Below are positions 37,392 through 50,040 of a DNA stretch of 64,000 bases, one piece after another. The notes beneath the pieces were generated by a model. That model was not told where the DNA came from, searched no databases, and was given only the letters and a program-made list of their open reading frames with translations. Positions within the stretch are counted from its first letter, which is position 1. Each line of letters begins with the position of its first letter. The position numbers and the translations under genes were made by a program. Source of the stretch: Musa acuminata AAA Group (taxonomy: Eukaryota > Streptophyta > Magnoliopsida > Zingiberales > Musaceae); contig NC_088357.1 of NCBI RefSeq assembly GCF_036884655.1, positions 41,982,001 through 42,046,000 of the forward strand. The letters run 5' to 3'.

Positions 37392-38395
37392 GAGAACACA
37401 GGCCCCTTCCGGGCGCCCGGCGACGGGGAGCGCTGAGTCGGTTGACCGGGCTCATGTTTCTTGGTTGACCCGGTCAACGGAGGACCCCGGGAACTGTTTG
37501 CGTAGGATTTCTGTCGATGCATGGTAACCAAGGTTGTAAATGTATAGAATGTGACGATGGATGAAAGTTAGGATTACATGATCATTTAGGAGAGATTATT
37601 TCGTTCAGGAAACGTGAATTATTTCCTCTGTTTTCCTGCATGCATGTGTTTGTGTTCGTCAAGTCAACGTGGAACTTTCGTGTGGTTCTTCTCGATCGCT
37701 GCAGAAGATGGAAGGAAACTTTATGCATGCACTGCATCAAGTCATGTTATCTCTTTGGAGCTTCCATGTAGGATTATCTTCGGTAGAACATATTTGGCAT
37801 TGAATCGTGTACGTGTGTCACTAATCAAACACGTTCGGGTGCTTGATTCCGACAGATGAATCGATCAATTATTATTCGATATGTGACCAAGCTAATACAT
37901 GGGAGATAAGATCTGCAAATATAAAGTAATCGATTATGAGCTAATTTTCTCTTTTTTTTTTTTTGTCGTGTATATGGATAAGAGTTTGAGAAAGACTATT
38001 AAAGAGCGTGCCTTAGCCAATATTTTTAAAATATTTTACTCCCTTTTTATCCGGTATAAAAAAACCTACCTTTGATATAAGATTTGAGATTATACATCTT
38101 TTTTTATCATTTTCACTTTTACCTTATCTCGGGGCTAAGCATTGAATCAAAAAATTCATTCTTGACCTAGGTCTTTGTGTCGATTATCATCAGAGAACTT
38201 GAACGTACCCACATTGACTTCTATGAGATCTTTAGCATCACTTTGGAAGCATTTCATCATTCTTGTATTTGTATAGTCGAACCACATCAAACTGACTTGA
38301 AGTCAACAATATTTTTCTTTAACATTTTAACACAAGGATCATGTCATAAGAATGCCAGCCTGTTGACTCATAGTACCTTCACTCACAAGACACGG
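37392..38395. other. 3' flank of the CML gene and intergenic DNA
   Basis: The 3' UTR of the CML gene probably lies in the first 250 bp. No further gene was seen before the gypsy gag remnant. Confidence 0.5.
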
Positions 38396-39190
38396 TAGTT
38401 GACGTTTTTAAATCTCGACACTTCTACCTTAACACAAACTCTCATAAGATACTATCATATATTCAACAACCTAAGCATCTCTTCGTTAATGACAACCCCG
38501 ACCTATATAGTTGTCTTTGTCGAGGTCTTCCTGAACCTTACTCAACAAGTACAGATGTTAACAGGAATGATACAAATGGTCACCCCACTCCTACCTCGGT
38601 TGGTCCAATTGAAAGTGCCTCTAACCGCATCGTAATTTATAGTACTACTAACACTTATTGAGATTCCTTGACCTGACGTGATATCGTCCCCCAAGAATGC
38701 TCGAGGCATGTCGAGCTCCCAATAAAGGAGGCACCCTGATCCCCAACTATAGAGTTCAACGAACCTCACCATTCTCGGTTTGTCTTACCCAAGCTCGAGA
38801 CATAGTTCGTAGACTACATAGAGGACATCCTTCAGGTGCAATTTCAGTAGATGGACCTAGAGGACATGTGTCGAGAGTTTGAGCTATCTAAGAGAGAAGA
38901 CTTGACCAACCTCAACTCGAGTCAGTCACCATTAATTCAAAAGATCCAAGTAAAGCCTATCTCTACTAACTTCTGACTCTTAACCTTTGAGGTATTTGAT
39001 GGTTGTGCCAATCCAAATAAGCACATCGTAGCCTTTCATGCTCAGGTGTCCTTATATGGCACGACGAACACTCTTATGTGCCACACCTTCCCTACCACTT
39101 TATAAGGCGTAGCACAAGAGTGGTATGCCCACTTGAAGCTACTCTCAATTAGCTCATTCGGCCAATTAGAAAAAGAGTTTGAGAAATATT
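38396..39190 (+). pseudogene. Ty3/gypsy gag, left part of a split copy
   Basis: Degenerate gag of the type common in plant Tat-like elements. LTQQVQMLTGMIQMVTPLLP lies near 38535. The retrotransposon-gag core YDGCANPNKHIVAFHAQVSL lies near 38998, followed by CHTFPTTL, AQEWYAHLKLLSISSFGQLE and KEFEKYL, with several stops in between. It breaks off exactly at the left edge of the LARD-like insertion and resumes at 45692. Confidence 0.75.
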
Positions 39191-40797
39191 TGTTAGGAAC
39201 GAGTCGGCACTAAGAGGGGGGGTGAATTAGTACAGCGGTAAAAACATCGATTTCGAAAAATATTCATTTGTTGAAAACAGATCAGAAAGATGTTAACTTA
39301 AAAACACTTACGTAAGCGTGTAATGAGGAAGTAGAGCAGTGAGCAAATAAAATGATTTGCAGCAAAGGTAAACAGCAAAGTAAAAGGCACCAAATCGATT
39401 TTATAGTGGTTCGATCGTCGTGACCTACATCCACTCCCGATTCCTCTTCATTCGAGGCCACTGGCTTCCACTACTAGTCTTTCTTCAATGGGTGAAGACC
39501 AACTACCCTTTTACACCCATCTTCTTATTTTCACGGGTTTAGGATATAACCTTTTACAAGTACTTACTCCTCTCTAAACAGAATTCTAAACTTAGAATTA
39601 TAGGAGGGGATCTCTCAAGTGATTACTACAACGTTTTCCCACTTTTCAATTCTCTGTGCTTATGTATATTAACCAGGGATGAGAGAGATATTTATAGGCC
39701 TTAAGTGGATTTAAACTTGGAGCTTAAAAGTGTCTCATCCCTGATTTTCGAGGTACTGACAATACCACCGCTTGTGCTGGGTGGTACCACCGCCTACAGC
39801 ATTGACATTGGATGGTACCACCACTTGTAGCACTGACATTAGATGGTACCATCACCTGACACCCTACCACTAGGTGGTACCATCGCCTAATCTGGCGGTA
39901 CCACCGCCTAGACTGGCAGTACCACCACCTAACATAGTCTCGGAGATTGTGCCACAACAGTGCCACTTGTTGGGTCACTGCTTGAGCCTTTCACTTGGCC
40001 CAACATAGTCAAAACTTAGGCCCAATTGGCCCCTAATTGAGTTTGCCCAATTCCAACTCAATTATGTGCTAACTATAAATTTTAAGGCATACACTAAGCT
40101 AAATAAGTCTAGTAAGTCTACGTTTCTTCTAGCGAGCTTTCGGCGAACTTCCGACGATCTCTCGGCAATGTTATAATAGATTCCCAGCAAGCTCCTAGAC
40201 TTCACGATGATCTTCTTGGTGAGTTTCGACGAGCTTCTTTGGCAAACTCCTGAACTTCTCGATTAGTTCCGGTAGAACTTCCGACGAACATCCGAACTTC
40301 TGACGAACTCTCAAACTCCCAACACAATCTCGTTCTTGACTCCGGGACTTCATTTTGCTTTATGCCTTGATCGCTATCGTAGTTAATCCCGCATATTTAA
40401 AACCTATTTTGATCTAGACAATTATTATAAATCTTAAATCAAATGTTATCCGACGTGTCATTGATTCATTGACGCTTCGTTCGATTCTTCGGCGCATCAT
40501 CCTCTCTTGCGGCCTATTGCTCAATCGACCAGTTGACCTCTACAACTTTGATTTCCTTGGTGCAATTTTTGCTCTTCTTAGCCTGATGCTTGAACCCATG
40601 GCCCGAAGCCTTTTGTTGATATGTTGACCGATCCTTCAACTCGATGTCTAATCTTTTACCATGTTTTTCTCTGACCCAACATGATTCTTCCTACTTTAAT
40701 TGTCTCTCCCTGATCGAAGCTTCGTGCGTCACTTAAAATGTAAATCAAATCATAAACACTATCAATTGGTTTCATCATCAAAATCTGTGATTCAACA
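39191..40797 (-). repeat. LTR of the LARD-like element (3' LTR in its own sense)
   Basis: The LTR is 1,607 bp and, in its own orientation, starts TGTTGAATCACAG and ends CCTAACA. It contains a tandem array around GGTACCACCGCC at about 39770-39930. Confidence 0.85.
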
Positions 40798-40812
40798 ATC
40801 TCCTCCTTTTTT
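40798..40812 (-). other. polypurine tract of the LARD-like element
   Basis: On the minus strand AAAAAAGGAGGAGAT lies directly before the LTR start TGTTGAATC, as expected for a plus-strand priming site. Confidence 0.8.
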
Positions 40813-41039
40813 ATAATAACAACCAATTGATGACGGAGTTAACCTTAACTCCCTCTATCAATATGACATATGTGAGATGAACCTTGAATTCAAACTGAAT
40901 TTAAGTCAAAAAAAATTTAATTTAATCATGAATATTTGTAATATGTTATCATAAATTTATGCATAATCAAATTTGTAATACATCATTCCATGCATGATTG
41001 TCATTATAACTTCTTCCCCTTTGTCATCAACAAAAAGGA

Positions 41040-41790
41040 GAAGTACAACTACTAAGTGTTTAGACATAATTTCAAATCATTGTATAATAAACATAATCTC
41101 AAGTTTTATCATCATGCAAGCTAGTAATTTTCTTTCTTCTCTTTTGAGAAGTGTAATTTTTTGCTTCCTTTGCAAAGCGCAAGCTAGCAAAATTTTACAT
41201 CATTTTACAAACAAGCTAGCAACTTTTTGAGATATTCATGCATCATTAGTATTGCCTCTCTTGAGATGTGCAAGATAGCACTTTTGTTTCATAGCAAGTT
41301 TTTATGAGCTAGCAAATTTAGCAAGTGTTACATCATATTACAACATGCTAGTTAGCAAATTTTATATCATTTTAGAGCATGTAAGCTAGCAACAATTTTG
41401 AGTTTTGTAAATTTGTAAATTTTGCTAGATGTGCAAGTTAGCATGTTTTGCTTCTTGAGATATAGCACTTTTGCTTCTCTTAAGATTGCAAGCTAGCAAT
41501 TTTTGATGATGTTCAAGATAACAAGTTCTACATCATCATGTAAGCTAGTGAATTTTATAATATTTTAAAACATATAAGCTAGTAAATTTTATAACATTTT
41601 AGAAAATGTAAGCTAGTAATATTTGAGATATTCAAAAAAGCAACTTTTGCTTCTTGAAATATGCAAGTTAGCAATCTTTACTTCTCTTTTGAGACGAGCA
41701 AGCTAGCATATTTTTACATCTTCTTGAATTGTGCAAGCCAGCAAATCTTTCTCTTTCCAAATGTGAACACTAGCAATTCTTTCTCCCCCT
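41040..41790. repeat. degenerate GCAAGCTAGCAA repeats inside the LARD
   Basis: Diverged units built on AAGCTAGCAA (or AAGTTAGCA) plus TTTTGCTTCTTGAGAT-like spacers recur every 25-60 bp. There is no coding potential. The surrounding 41800-43200 is AT-rich, with no features recognised. Confidence 0.7.
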
Positions 41791-43216
41791 TGATAATTGG
41801 CAAAATGAGGGGAATAATAAAACAATTATACAATTAATTTCCATTTATATTAATTTTTAAATTATGACAAAGATAATATGTCATTCTTTATGGCATATTG
41901 AAATAAGGTATCATTTCAGAAAATGATAATTGTTGTCTTTCACTTCATTTCAAAATCATAAGTATTGCATGCATCATTCCAAATCATAAATATTTCAAAT
42001 CATGATGGTATCAAAATATCCAATTACATTACATTCTACCATACATGATCATAACTTCTCATTTGTATATGCATCAACATAATATCATAAGTATTTCATG
42101 ATTTCATATCATTACATGAAGAATATCAAGAAAAAACTTGATGGTGAGATATACTTCATGAATACAATGACTTTTACATAATAAAACTCAAGTCATAAAC
42201 CTTAAAAGCTCAAGTGACATTTCATGGTTAATTTAGATAAATGTCCTCTTTAGTAAATAACAAAAGAGTTGTAAGAGAACAAATAAATGATCTTGATTCA
42301 TGCATAAGAATTTTCAAGTTATAAAAAAAAATAATCATGATTTGTTTAGATGAATGTTCTCTTAAAAGAGTGAATCATACGAGAATAAAAAAAATACATC
42401 TCAAGTCATAAACATTGATAAATGATTCGATTGGATATATCATCTTATTATTAAAACAAATCATATGAAAAGAAATCTAAAATCATCGTGTAAAATCATC
42501 AAATATGATACACGCATTTACTTTCATAACGTTCATCATTATTTTTAAATATTATAATTTTTCAAATCATTAAAATCATTTTCATAGTCCAAGAGATTCA
42601 TACAAATAAATTCATTAATCTATTTTTGAAAAGTTAATAAGATAGGGATTGAGAAGTTTTCAAGAAAAATATATTTCCTTTTTATTTCATACTAAGCATA
42701 CCTTTGCCATTTATGTCAAATCAAAATATGCATCATGTTTATAATCGAAAGAGCAACTTTCATTATGACAAAGATCGATAAGCCATACAAGAATCATCAT
42801 GCATAATTTTAAAATATAAACTCATTAAGTATTATCATTATGCATCATTATTTTAGGCGTGATACCAAAATATGGTTTCATTGGACATAAAGTATTTTCA
42901 ATCAAAATCGAAAATCATCAAGATACATATTATTTCTTCTTAAAAACATATTGAGGATTAATCATTAGATTTAAATCTAATATTTTATTCCTTTATCATA
43001 AAACATATAATTTTCATGATCATTGTTTTAAAATAAAAAAGAAGCATGATATATTTTTTTTATTTTTTATTTTTTTATTTTTTACTAACTAATTTAAAAA
43101 CAACTCATGAAAAAGCATCAAGTAATTTCAAAATAAAGTAAAAGAGTTTCGTTTGAGTTGTTTATCTCATTGTCATGAGTCACTAAGGCGAAGTTCGCCA
43201 CTTCGTCCTCATCGGT

Positions 43217-43860
43217 TTATTCTTTATCTTCAAATGCACTCGTTTCGTCCCAAGTCACCTTGAATGCTTTCTTGTTATTTGATAAATTTTTCTTTTTAAG
43301 TTTACTTTTATTCTTATTTTTATGTTTTAAAATTTTTTTAAGCTTTATTGTGAGAAGTTTAAGTTCACCATCACTTGAGCATTCGCTCGAGTGGTCTTCT
43401 TTTGTTCTAAATGCAAAATCCTTCCTGTTCTTTGGAAGGTTGTTCTCAAGTTCATTTTGTACTATATAACTCATTTCATATGTCATTAAAAACCTAACAA
43501 GTTCTTCGAGAGAGAGTATTTAAATCTGTGGCCTTCTTAAATGGTTGTTACTTTAGGATCCCAATTTTTAAAAAGAGATCGTAAAACTTTATTCACAAGT
43601 TCAAGATTCGAAAAACTTTTACCAAGAGCTTTTAGACTATTAACAATATTCGTAAAACGGGTGTACATGTCTCTAATAGTCTCGCTTGGTTCCATATGAA
43701 ATAATTCAAAATCATGCATCAAAATATTTATTTTAGAGTATTTAACTCTACTAGTGCCTTTGTATGTGATTTCGAGTGTGTGCCAAATATCAAAAGTTAT
43801 TTTGCAAGTAGAAACCCGATTGAATTCAATTTTGTCTAAGGTGCAAAATAGAACATTCAT
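43217..43860 (-). pseudogene. copia-type gag remnant in the LARD-like element
   Basis: Minus-strand frames of 107 (43860-43537) and 89 codons (43486-43217) form the C-terminal half of a UBN2-type gag. They hold KITFDIWHTLEITYKGTSR, ILMHDFELFHMEPSETI and DMYTRFTNIVNSLKALGKS, followed by a lysine-rich segment ending in KAFKVTWDETSAFEDKE. It is interrupted between the two frames. It shows that the element came from a copia lineage and lost everything after gag. Confidence 0.8.
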
Positions 43861-44110
43861 AGCTCTAGCATTTAAAGAAAAAGTTTTCTTCTATAAATCA
43901 TTACATTCGTTCATTGGAGTAGAAAACTTTTGAAAGTCATTTTCAATAATATTCCATAAATTTAAATCCAAGGAAAGTAAGAAAACTCTCATCCGAGTTT
44001 TTCAATAAGTATAGTCCGTCTCATTGAACATGGGGGGGAATGATAGAAAAGCCATCTTAAAAGCCGAAAAGAGTCATTTCTCATAGGTGTTAAACCAAAC
44101 GAGAAATAAT

Positions 44111-44126
44111 GTGGCTCTAATACCAA
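44111..44126 (-). other. primer-binding site of the LARD-like element
   Basis: The complement reads TTGGTATTAGAGCCAC, close to the TGGTATCAGAGC complement of initiator tRNA-Met used by plant copia elements. Confidence 0.8.
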
Positions 44127-44127
44127 C

Positions 44128-45691
44128 TATCAGGAACGAATCGGCACTAAGAAGGGGGGGGGGGTTGAATTAATGCAGCGGTAAAAACATCGATTTCAGA
44201 AAATATTCATTCGTTGAAAACCGATCAGAAAGATGTTAACTTAAACACACTTACATAAGTGTGTAATAAGGAAGTAGAGCAGTGAGCAAGTAAAATGATT
44301 TGCAGTAAAGGTAAATTGTAAAGTAAAAGGCAGTAAACTAATTTTATAGTGGTTCGGACGTTGTGACCTACATCCACTCTTGATTCCTTTTCACTCGAGG
44401 CCACCGGCTTCCACTACCGGTCTTCCTTCAATGGGCGAAGACTAACTACCCTTTTACACCCCTCTTCTCCTTTTCACAGGTTTAGGAGACAACATTTTAC
44501 AAGCACTCACTCATCTCTAAACAGAATTTTAAACTTAGAATTAGAGGAGGGGATCTCTCAAGTGATTACTACAACATTTTTTCACTTTTAAATTTTCTAC
44601 ACTTATGTATGTTAAATAGGGATGAGAGGGGTATTTATAGGCCTCAAGTAGATTTAAACTTGGAGTCTAAAAGTATCTCATCCCCGGTTTTTGGGGTACT
44701 AGTGGTACCACTACTTGTAATGGGCGATACTACCGCCTATAGCACTGACTCTAGGTGGTACCACCACCCAGTCTGGCAGTACCACCGCTTAACAGTCTCT
44801 CAGAGATTGTGTGTGGTACCACCGCCTGACAAAGTCTTGGAGATTGTGTCACGACGGTGCCACCTGTTGGGTCACTATTTGAGCCTTTCACTTAGCCCAA
44901 TATAGCCAAACTTAGGCCCAGTTGGCCCCTAATTGAGTTTGCCCAATTCCAACCCAATTATATACTAACTACGAATTTTAAGGCATCACTAAGCTAAATA
45001 AGTACGGTAAGTCTAAGTTTCTTCCGATGATCTTCCGATGAACTTCTGATGATCTCTCGGCAATGTTCTAGCAGACTCCTAGCAAGCTCCTAAACTTCAC
45101 GACGATCTTCTTGGCGAGTTTCGATAAGCTTCTTTGGCAAGCTCCTCGATTCTCAGTCAATTCCGGTAGAACTTCCGATGAATGTCCGGACTTCCGATGA
45201 ACTCTCGAACTCCCAACGAAATCTCGTTCTTGACTTTGGGACTTTATTTTACTTTATGCCTTGATCACTATCATAGTTAATCCTACATACTTAAAACCTA
45301 CTTCGATCTAGACAATTATTATAAAACTTGAATCAAATGTTGTCCAACATGTCATTGGTTCATCGACGCTTCGTCCGATTCTTCGACGCATCGTCCTCTC
45401 TTGCAGCCTATTACCCAATCAGTCATTTGACCTCTATAACTTTGATTTCCTTTGCATAATTTTTGCTCTTCTTGGCTCGATGCTCGAACCCATGGCCCGA
45501 AGCCTTCTGTCGATATATCAACCGATCCTTCCGCTTGATGTTCAATCTTCTAATATGTTTTTCTCCAGCCCAATATGATTCTTCCTACTTTAATTGTCTC
45601 TCCTTGATCGAAGCTTCTTGTGTCACTCAAAATGTAAATCAAATCATAAACACTATCAATTGGTTTCGTCAACAAAATACGAAATTCAATA
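44128..45691 (-). repeat. LTR of the LARD-like element (5' LTR in its own sense)
   Basis: This 1,564-bp direct repeat of 39191-40797 has its terminal CA mutated to TA at the PBS side (CCTGATA). It carries its own, shorter GGTACC array at about 44695-44830. Confidence 0.85.
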
Positions 45692-45848
45692 ATATTTTAT
45701 TAAGAATGTACACCCTCAACGTTCGATAGTAGACCTCCCGGGACTTTAGTCAGGGGAGGAAGATATGTTCTCGGATTTCATCACTCGATTCACAAACAAG
45801 ATATGAGGCATAGTTGATGCCTATCCGTTGCTCCTTATACAAACCTTT
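45692..45848 (+). pseudogene. Ty3/gypsy gag, right part of the split copy
   Basis: After the target duplication the gag resumes with NVHPQRSIVDLPGL, then EEDMFSDFITRFTNKI and IVDAYPLLLIQTF, the usual order after the KEFEKYL block at 39190. It stops abruptly at the foldback element. Confidence 0.75.
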
Positions 45849-46315
45849 TGCTAGTCATAGGTGCCCTGCAAGCCAATCACGTGAGTGATGACAAATGTAA
45901 CTTAACAATAAGGCATCATCAACCATCCAACGTTTTGTAAGTGGATCAATTAGTGAACTCATTATCCAATGAGCACCTATATTGTATCCCTAGTGTCCCC
46001 ACATGAGCAGCTATGAGACCAACTAGATCCATGGATGGGTATACATCACACAAGTCTGTCTGGTTATCTCGATGTCCCTCTCGATTAACCTATGAGCAGG
46101 ATTATTTAGGATCTGTGTTTAAAGGCGAATCAATCTCATTATCGTGATCTCATCACGATCTGATTTCTATTACATAGATCCATGGACATCACAATATATT
46201 CAAGCAACATGCAATATAAAGTGATAAAATACCAAATAATAAGTAAAAAGACTACGTGTCAAGTCACACGTATCATCATTCACGTGATTGGCTTGTAGGG
46301 CACCTATGACTAGCA
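45849..46315 (-). mobile_element. 467-bp foldback derivative of a copia LTR
   Basis: The element has inverted ends of about 43 bp: TGCTAGTCATAGGTGCCC.. at 45849 and its near-perfect complement ending ..ACTAGCA at 46315. Read on the minus strand it follows the LTR at 48843 for about 425 bp, then ends in an inverted copy of that LTR's own first 43 bp. No target duplication was seen. It sits between the gypsy gag and the integrase of copia element 3. Confidence 0.8.
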
Positions 46316-48842
46316 ATATAAAACTTGTGAGCCTTACCTTCATGAAAAACTAACCAACTCTCCTTTTAATGGAATGGAGAGAGATACTGAGCTGTTGGAA
46401 CTCATACATAGTGATGTATATGGACCCATGTCAACTCATGCCATAGGTGGTTATTCCTATTTTATTATTTTTACTAATGATTTCTCAAGATATGGACGTG
46501 TATTTAATGAAGTATAAGTCCGAAGCCTTCGAGAAATTCAGAGAGTATAAGAATAAAGTGGAGAATCAGACTGGAAAGAGTATCAAGAATCTTCAATCAA
46601 ATCGAGAAGGTGAGTACTTGAGTATAGAGTTCACCCAGTTCCTCAAGGACCATGAGATTATATCCTAATAAACACCTCATTATACACCTTAACTTAATAG
46701 TGTATCTGAAAAGATGAATCGTACATTATTATACATTGTACGGTCCATAATGAGTTTCGTTGACCTACCCATCTCATTCTGGGGAGACGCCATAGAGGCC
46801 AGAGCTTACCTTCTGAATAGAGTTCCAACTAAATCGGTAGTGTCTACACTGAGATATGAAAAGGAAAAAAAAATCTGATCTTAAGGTTGTTAAGATTTGA
46901 GACTTCCTTGCCCACGTTAAAAGACACAACCCCGATAAGTTGGAATCGAGGACGGAGCAATGCAAGTTCGTGGGATACCCTAAGAAAACTTGTGGGTATT
47001 ATTTCTATTATCTCGATGACCAAAAGGTCTTTATAGCCAAAAGAGCAGTGTTCCTTGAGAAGGAACACATTTTTAGTGGAGATAGTGAGAGCTAGATAGA
47101 GTTGAGCGAGGTTGGAGAACCTAGCTCAAGTACCACTCCATAGCCCAAGTTTGTTTAGATAACTAGCACACAAGTTCCAACTTTATATAGGTCTGGTAGA
47201 GTATCTCATCCTCCTAAAAGATATGTGGGATATATTAGAGGAGTAGATGTTGAGGATATTGATTCTCAAACCTATGAGGAGACTATTACGAGTATAGACT
47301 CCGGGAAGTAGCAAGAAACTATAAATTCTGATATGGATTTCATATACTCCAACAAAGTTTGAAACATAGTTGATGCACCCGAGGGTATTATACTCATCGG
47401 TTGCAAGTGGATCTTCAAAAAGAACATCATAGTAGATGAAAAGGTAGAATAAAGCAAGGCTAGTAGCTAAAGGGCATCATCAAAGACAAGGTATTGATTA
47501 TGACTAAACCTTCTCACCTGTAGCTACGCTAAAATCCATCTAAATTCTATTAGTTATTGTAGTATACTATGATTATAAGATCTGACAGATGGACGTGAAA
47601 ATCATATTCTTCAATGACAACCTCAAGGAAGATGTGTATATGATACAACCTAAGGGATTCGTATCTAAGGACTGCTCAGATAAGGTGTATAGGTTGTTTA
47701 TGTCCATTTATGGACTAAATTAAGCTTCCTGAAGTTGGAACATAAAATTTGATAAGGCAATCAGATCTTATGACTTCATTAAGAACAAAAATGAGTCTTG
47801 TGTATACAGGAAAGTAAGTGGGAGCGCTATCATTTTCTTGGTGTTATATGTGGGTGACATCCTAATCATTGGGAATGATATAGGAATGATATCTATAGTA
47901 AATGCTTGGTTATCTAGACACTTCTCTATGAAGGACTTAGGGGAAGCATCCTATATCTTGGGGTTTCGGATCTATAGAGATAGATCTAAGAGGATGCTTA
48001 GATTGTCCTAGTCTAAGTATATAAACACCACCGTTAAAATATTTGGCATGAAAAATTTCAAGGGATGTCTTATACCGATGAGACATTGAATATCACTTTC
48101 TAGAAGTTTGTCCCCAAAAACTCCTGAAGATGGGGCAAACATAGATAGGATACCCTATGCATCGGCGATAGGGTCTATCATGTATGTCATGCTATGTGCC
48201 AAGCCTAATATAGTGCATGCTCTGAGTGTCACGAGCAAGTATCATGCGGATATAGGCTTGGAGCACTAGAAAGCAGTAAAGTGTAGCCTTAAGTACTTGA
48301 GAAGAACTAAGGATCTTTTACTAGTATACGGACGTAGTAGCCTTAGGGTTGAAGGCTACATGGACTCAAGTTTCTAGTCCGATGTCGATGATAGTAAGTC
48401 GAATTCGGGATATGTGTACACCCTAAATGGAGGAGCAGTATGCTGGAAGAGTTCCAAGCAAGATACTATTGTTGACTCGACCACAGTGGCGGAGTATATA
48501 CTACAGCAAAGATAGCAAAGGAGGGAGTCTGGATGAAGAAGTTCATCACAAATTTGGGAGTCGTGCCGGGCAGTGAGGAGTCGATTCCCTTATTGCAATA
48601 ACAACAGGCGATTACTCAAGCGAAGGAACCCATGTCTCATCAGAAGTCTAAGCACATTCTAAGGATGTTCCACCTGATCAGAGAGATCTAACCCGAGGAG
48701 ATGTAGTAGTAGAAAGAGTTTCATCCGAAGATAATATCGCAAATCCACTAACAAAGTCATTGTCTCATATTATCTTTGAGCGTCACAGGGTTTTGATGGG
48801 GATTAGACACATAGGTGATTGACTTTAGATTAAGGGAGAGAT
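46316..48842 (+). pseudogene. copia element 3 pol (IN, RT, RNase H), broken
   Basis: It begins inside integrase (LTNSPFNGMERDTELLELIH, then GGYSYFIIFTNDFSRYGRVYL). Gag, protease and the 5' LTR are gone. RT shows CKWIFKKNI near 47400, QMDVKIIFFNDNLKEDVYM near 47588, and YVGDILIIGND near 47850 in place of YVDD. RNase H remnants ([19 protein letters not shown]) lie near 48440. A PPT-like AAGGGAGAGAT lies directly before the 3' LTR. Many stops and frameshifts are present. Confidence 0.82.
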
Positions 48843-49711
48843 TGCTAGTCATAGGTGCCCTGCAAGCCAATCATGTGAGTGATGGCATATGTGACTCGAC
48901 AAACGATCTTTTTTACTTATTATTATTTGATATTTTATTACTTTATATTATCTATTGCTTGAATATATTGTGATGTCCATGGATCTATGCAATGTGAATT
49001 AGATTATGATTAGATCACGATAATGAGATTGATTCACCTTTAAACACAGATCATAAATAATCCCGGTCATAGGTTACTCGAGAGGGACATCGAGATAACC
49101 AGACAGACTAGTGTGCTATATACCCGTTCATATGATGAATACAGTTGTTCTCATAGCTGCTTATGTGGGGACACTAGGGATATAGTACAGATGCTCATTG
49201 GAGAATAGGTTTACTGATTGATCCGCTTACGAAATGTTAGATGGTTGATGAAGTCTTATTGTCAAACAACGATTCCATAGTCCTAGTGGTGTATCTGGTC
49301 CTTAGACTTGAGACACCAAGGATGTCTTGTATAAGTACTCCACTCTTTGATATCGGACTTATAGGTCTGGAGATTCCAGATATAGTATAGCTGGTCATCG
49401 GGGGTGGTAGCCAACTTTACGATAACTATTAAGTGTCGATAGAGGATCATCCACTCTCGGTGTTATGAGAAAAATTTCTCATGTATTCTTGATCAAATAA
49501 ATCCCTAGCTAGGGTCATTCGGATTGAGAGAAAAAGAGTTCTCCAAAGAATCTGATTAGAGTGAGACTTGAGTAGAAACTATATGGATCTGACAACACCA
49601 TGCCCGATATATGATCTTTGGGATATTAGATAAATGAAGGACTATAGGTATACGGTAATTGAGGACAGATAGGTCCAATATATTGTCCGGGGACTACGAC
49701 GTAGTGGGTAT
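48843..49711 (+). repeat. 3' LTR of copia element 3, truncated
   Basis: Starts TGCTAGTCATAGGTGCCC directly after the PPT. Its first 425 bp match the foldback element in inverted orientation. It appears to stop near 49711, where a different repeat begins. No complete partner was found. Confidence 0.75.
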
Positions 49712-50040
49712 TGAGATTACCATCTCGTAAAACTCCTAAGGTGCATAGGTCGGCCAAAACCTACTTGACCTCCTCAAAGAGCCCAAGGTGCATAGGTCTA
49801 TTAAGCTCGACCTGACCTCCTAAGAAAGCTTGAGGTGGGCCTGATGTGTATAAGTTGTCCAAGCTTGACCTGACCTCCTCGGCGAGCACCCAAGGTGCCT
49901 ACCTCGACATATACCGAAGATAACCTCCTTGGCCATTCCCCAAGGCAACCACCTTAGCTAAGTACTCGAGACCGTAACCAAATCGAATGATACCCTAGGT
50001 GAGCAAGTTGGCCAATACCTTGAGTGGCAAGAAACCTACT
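49712..50040. repeat. degenerate tandem repeats, possible gypsy LTR piece
   Basis: Diverged units carrying AAGGTGCATAGGTC, GACCTGACCTCCT and GGCGAGCACCC recur about every 60-70 bp. There is no coding potential. The abrupt border with the copia LTR suggests an older element broken by insertion. Confidence 0.5.

Larger units (their letters stand above)
39191..45691 (-). mobile_element. LARD-like copia-type element nested in gypsy gag
   Basis: Long direct repeats (39191-40797 and 44128-45691) flank about 3.3 kb with no pol. The target duplication ATATT is exact at 39186-39190 and 45692-45696. The element reads on the minus strand: a PBS (TTGGTATTAGAGCCAC, complement of 44111-44126) lies 1 bp inside the right-hand LTR. 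The PPT (AAAAAAGGAGGAGAT, complement of 40798-40812) touches the left-hand LTR. Only a gag remnant survives inside. The host gypsy gag continues on the other side. This is a non-autonomous, large-LTR derivative that would depend on proteins from a related element. Confidence 0.88.
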
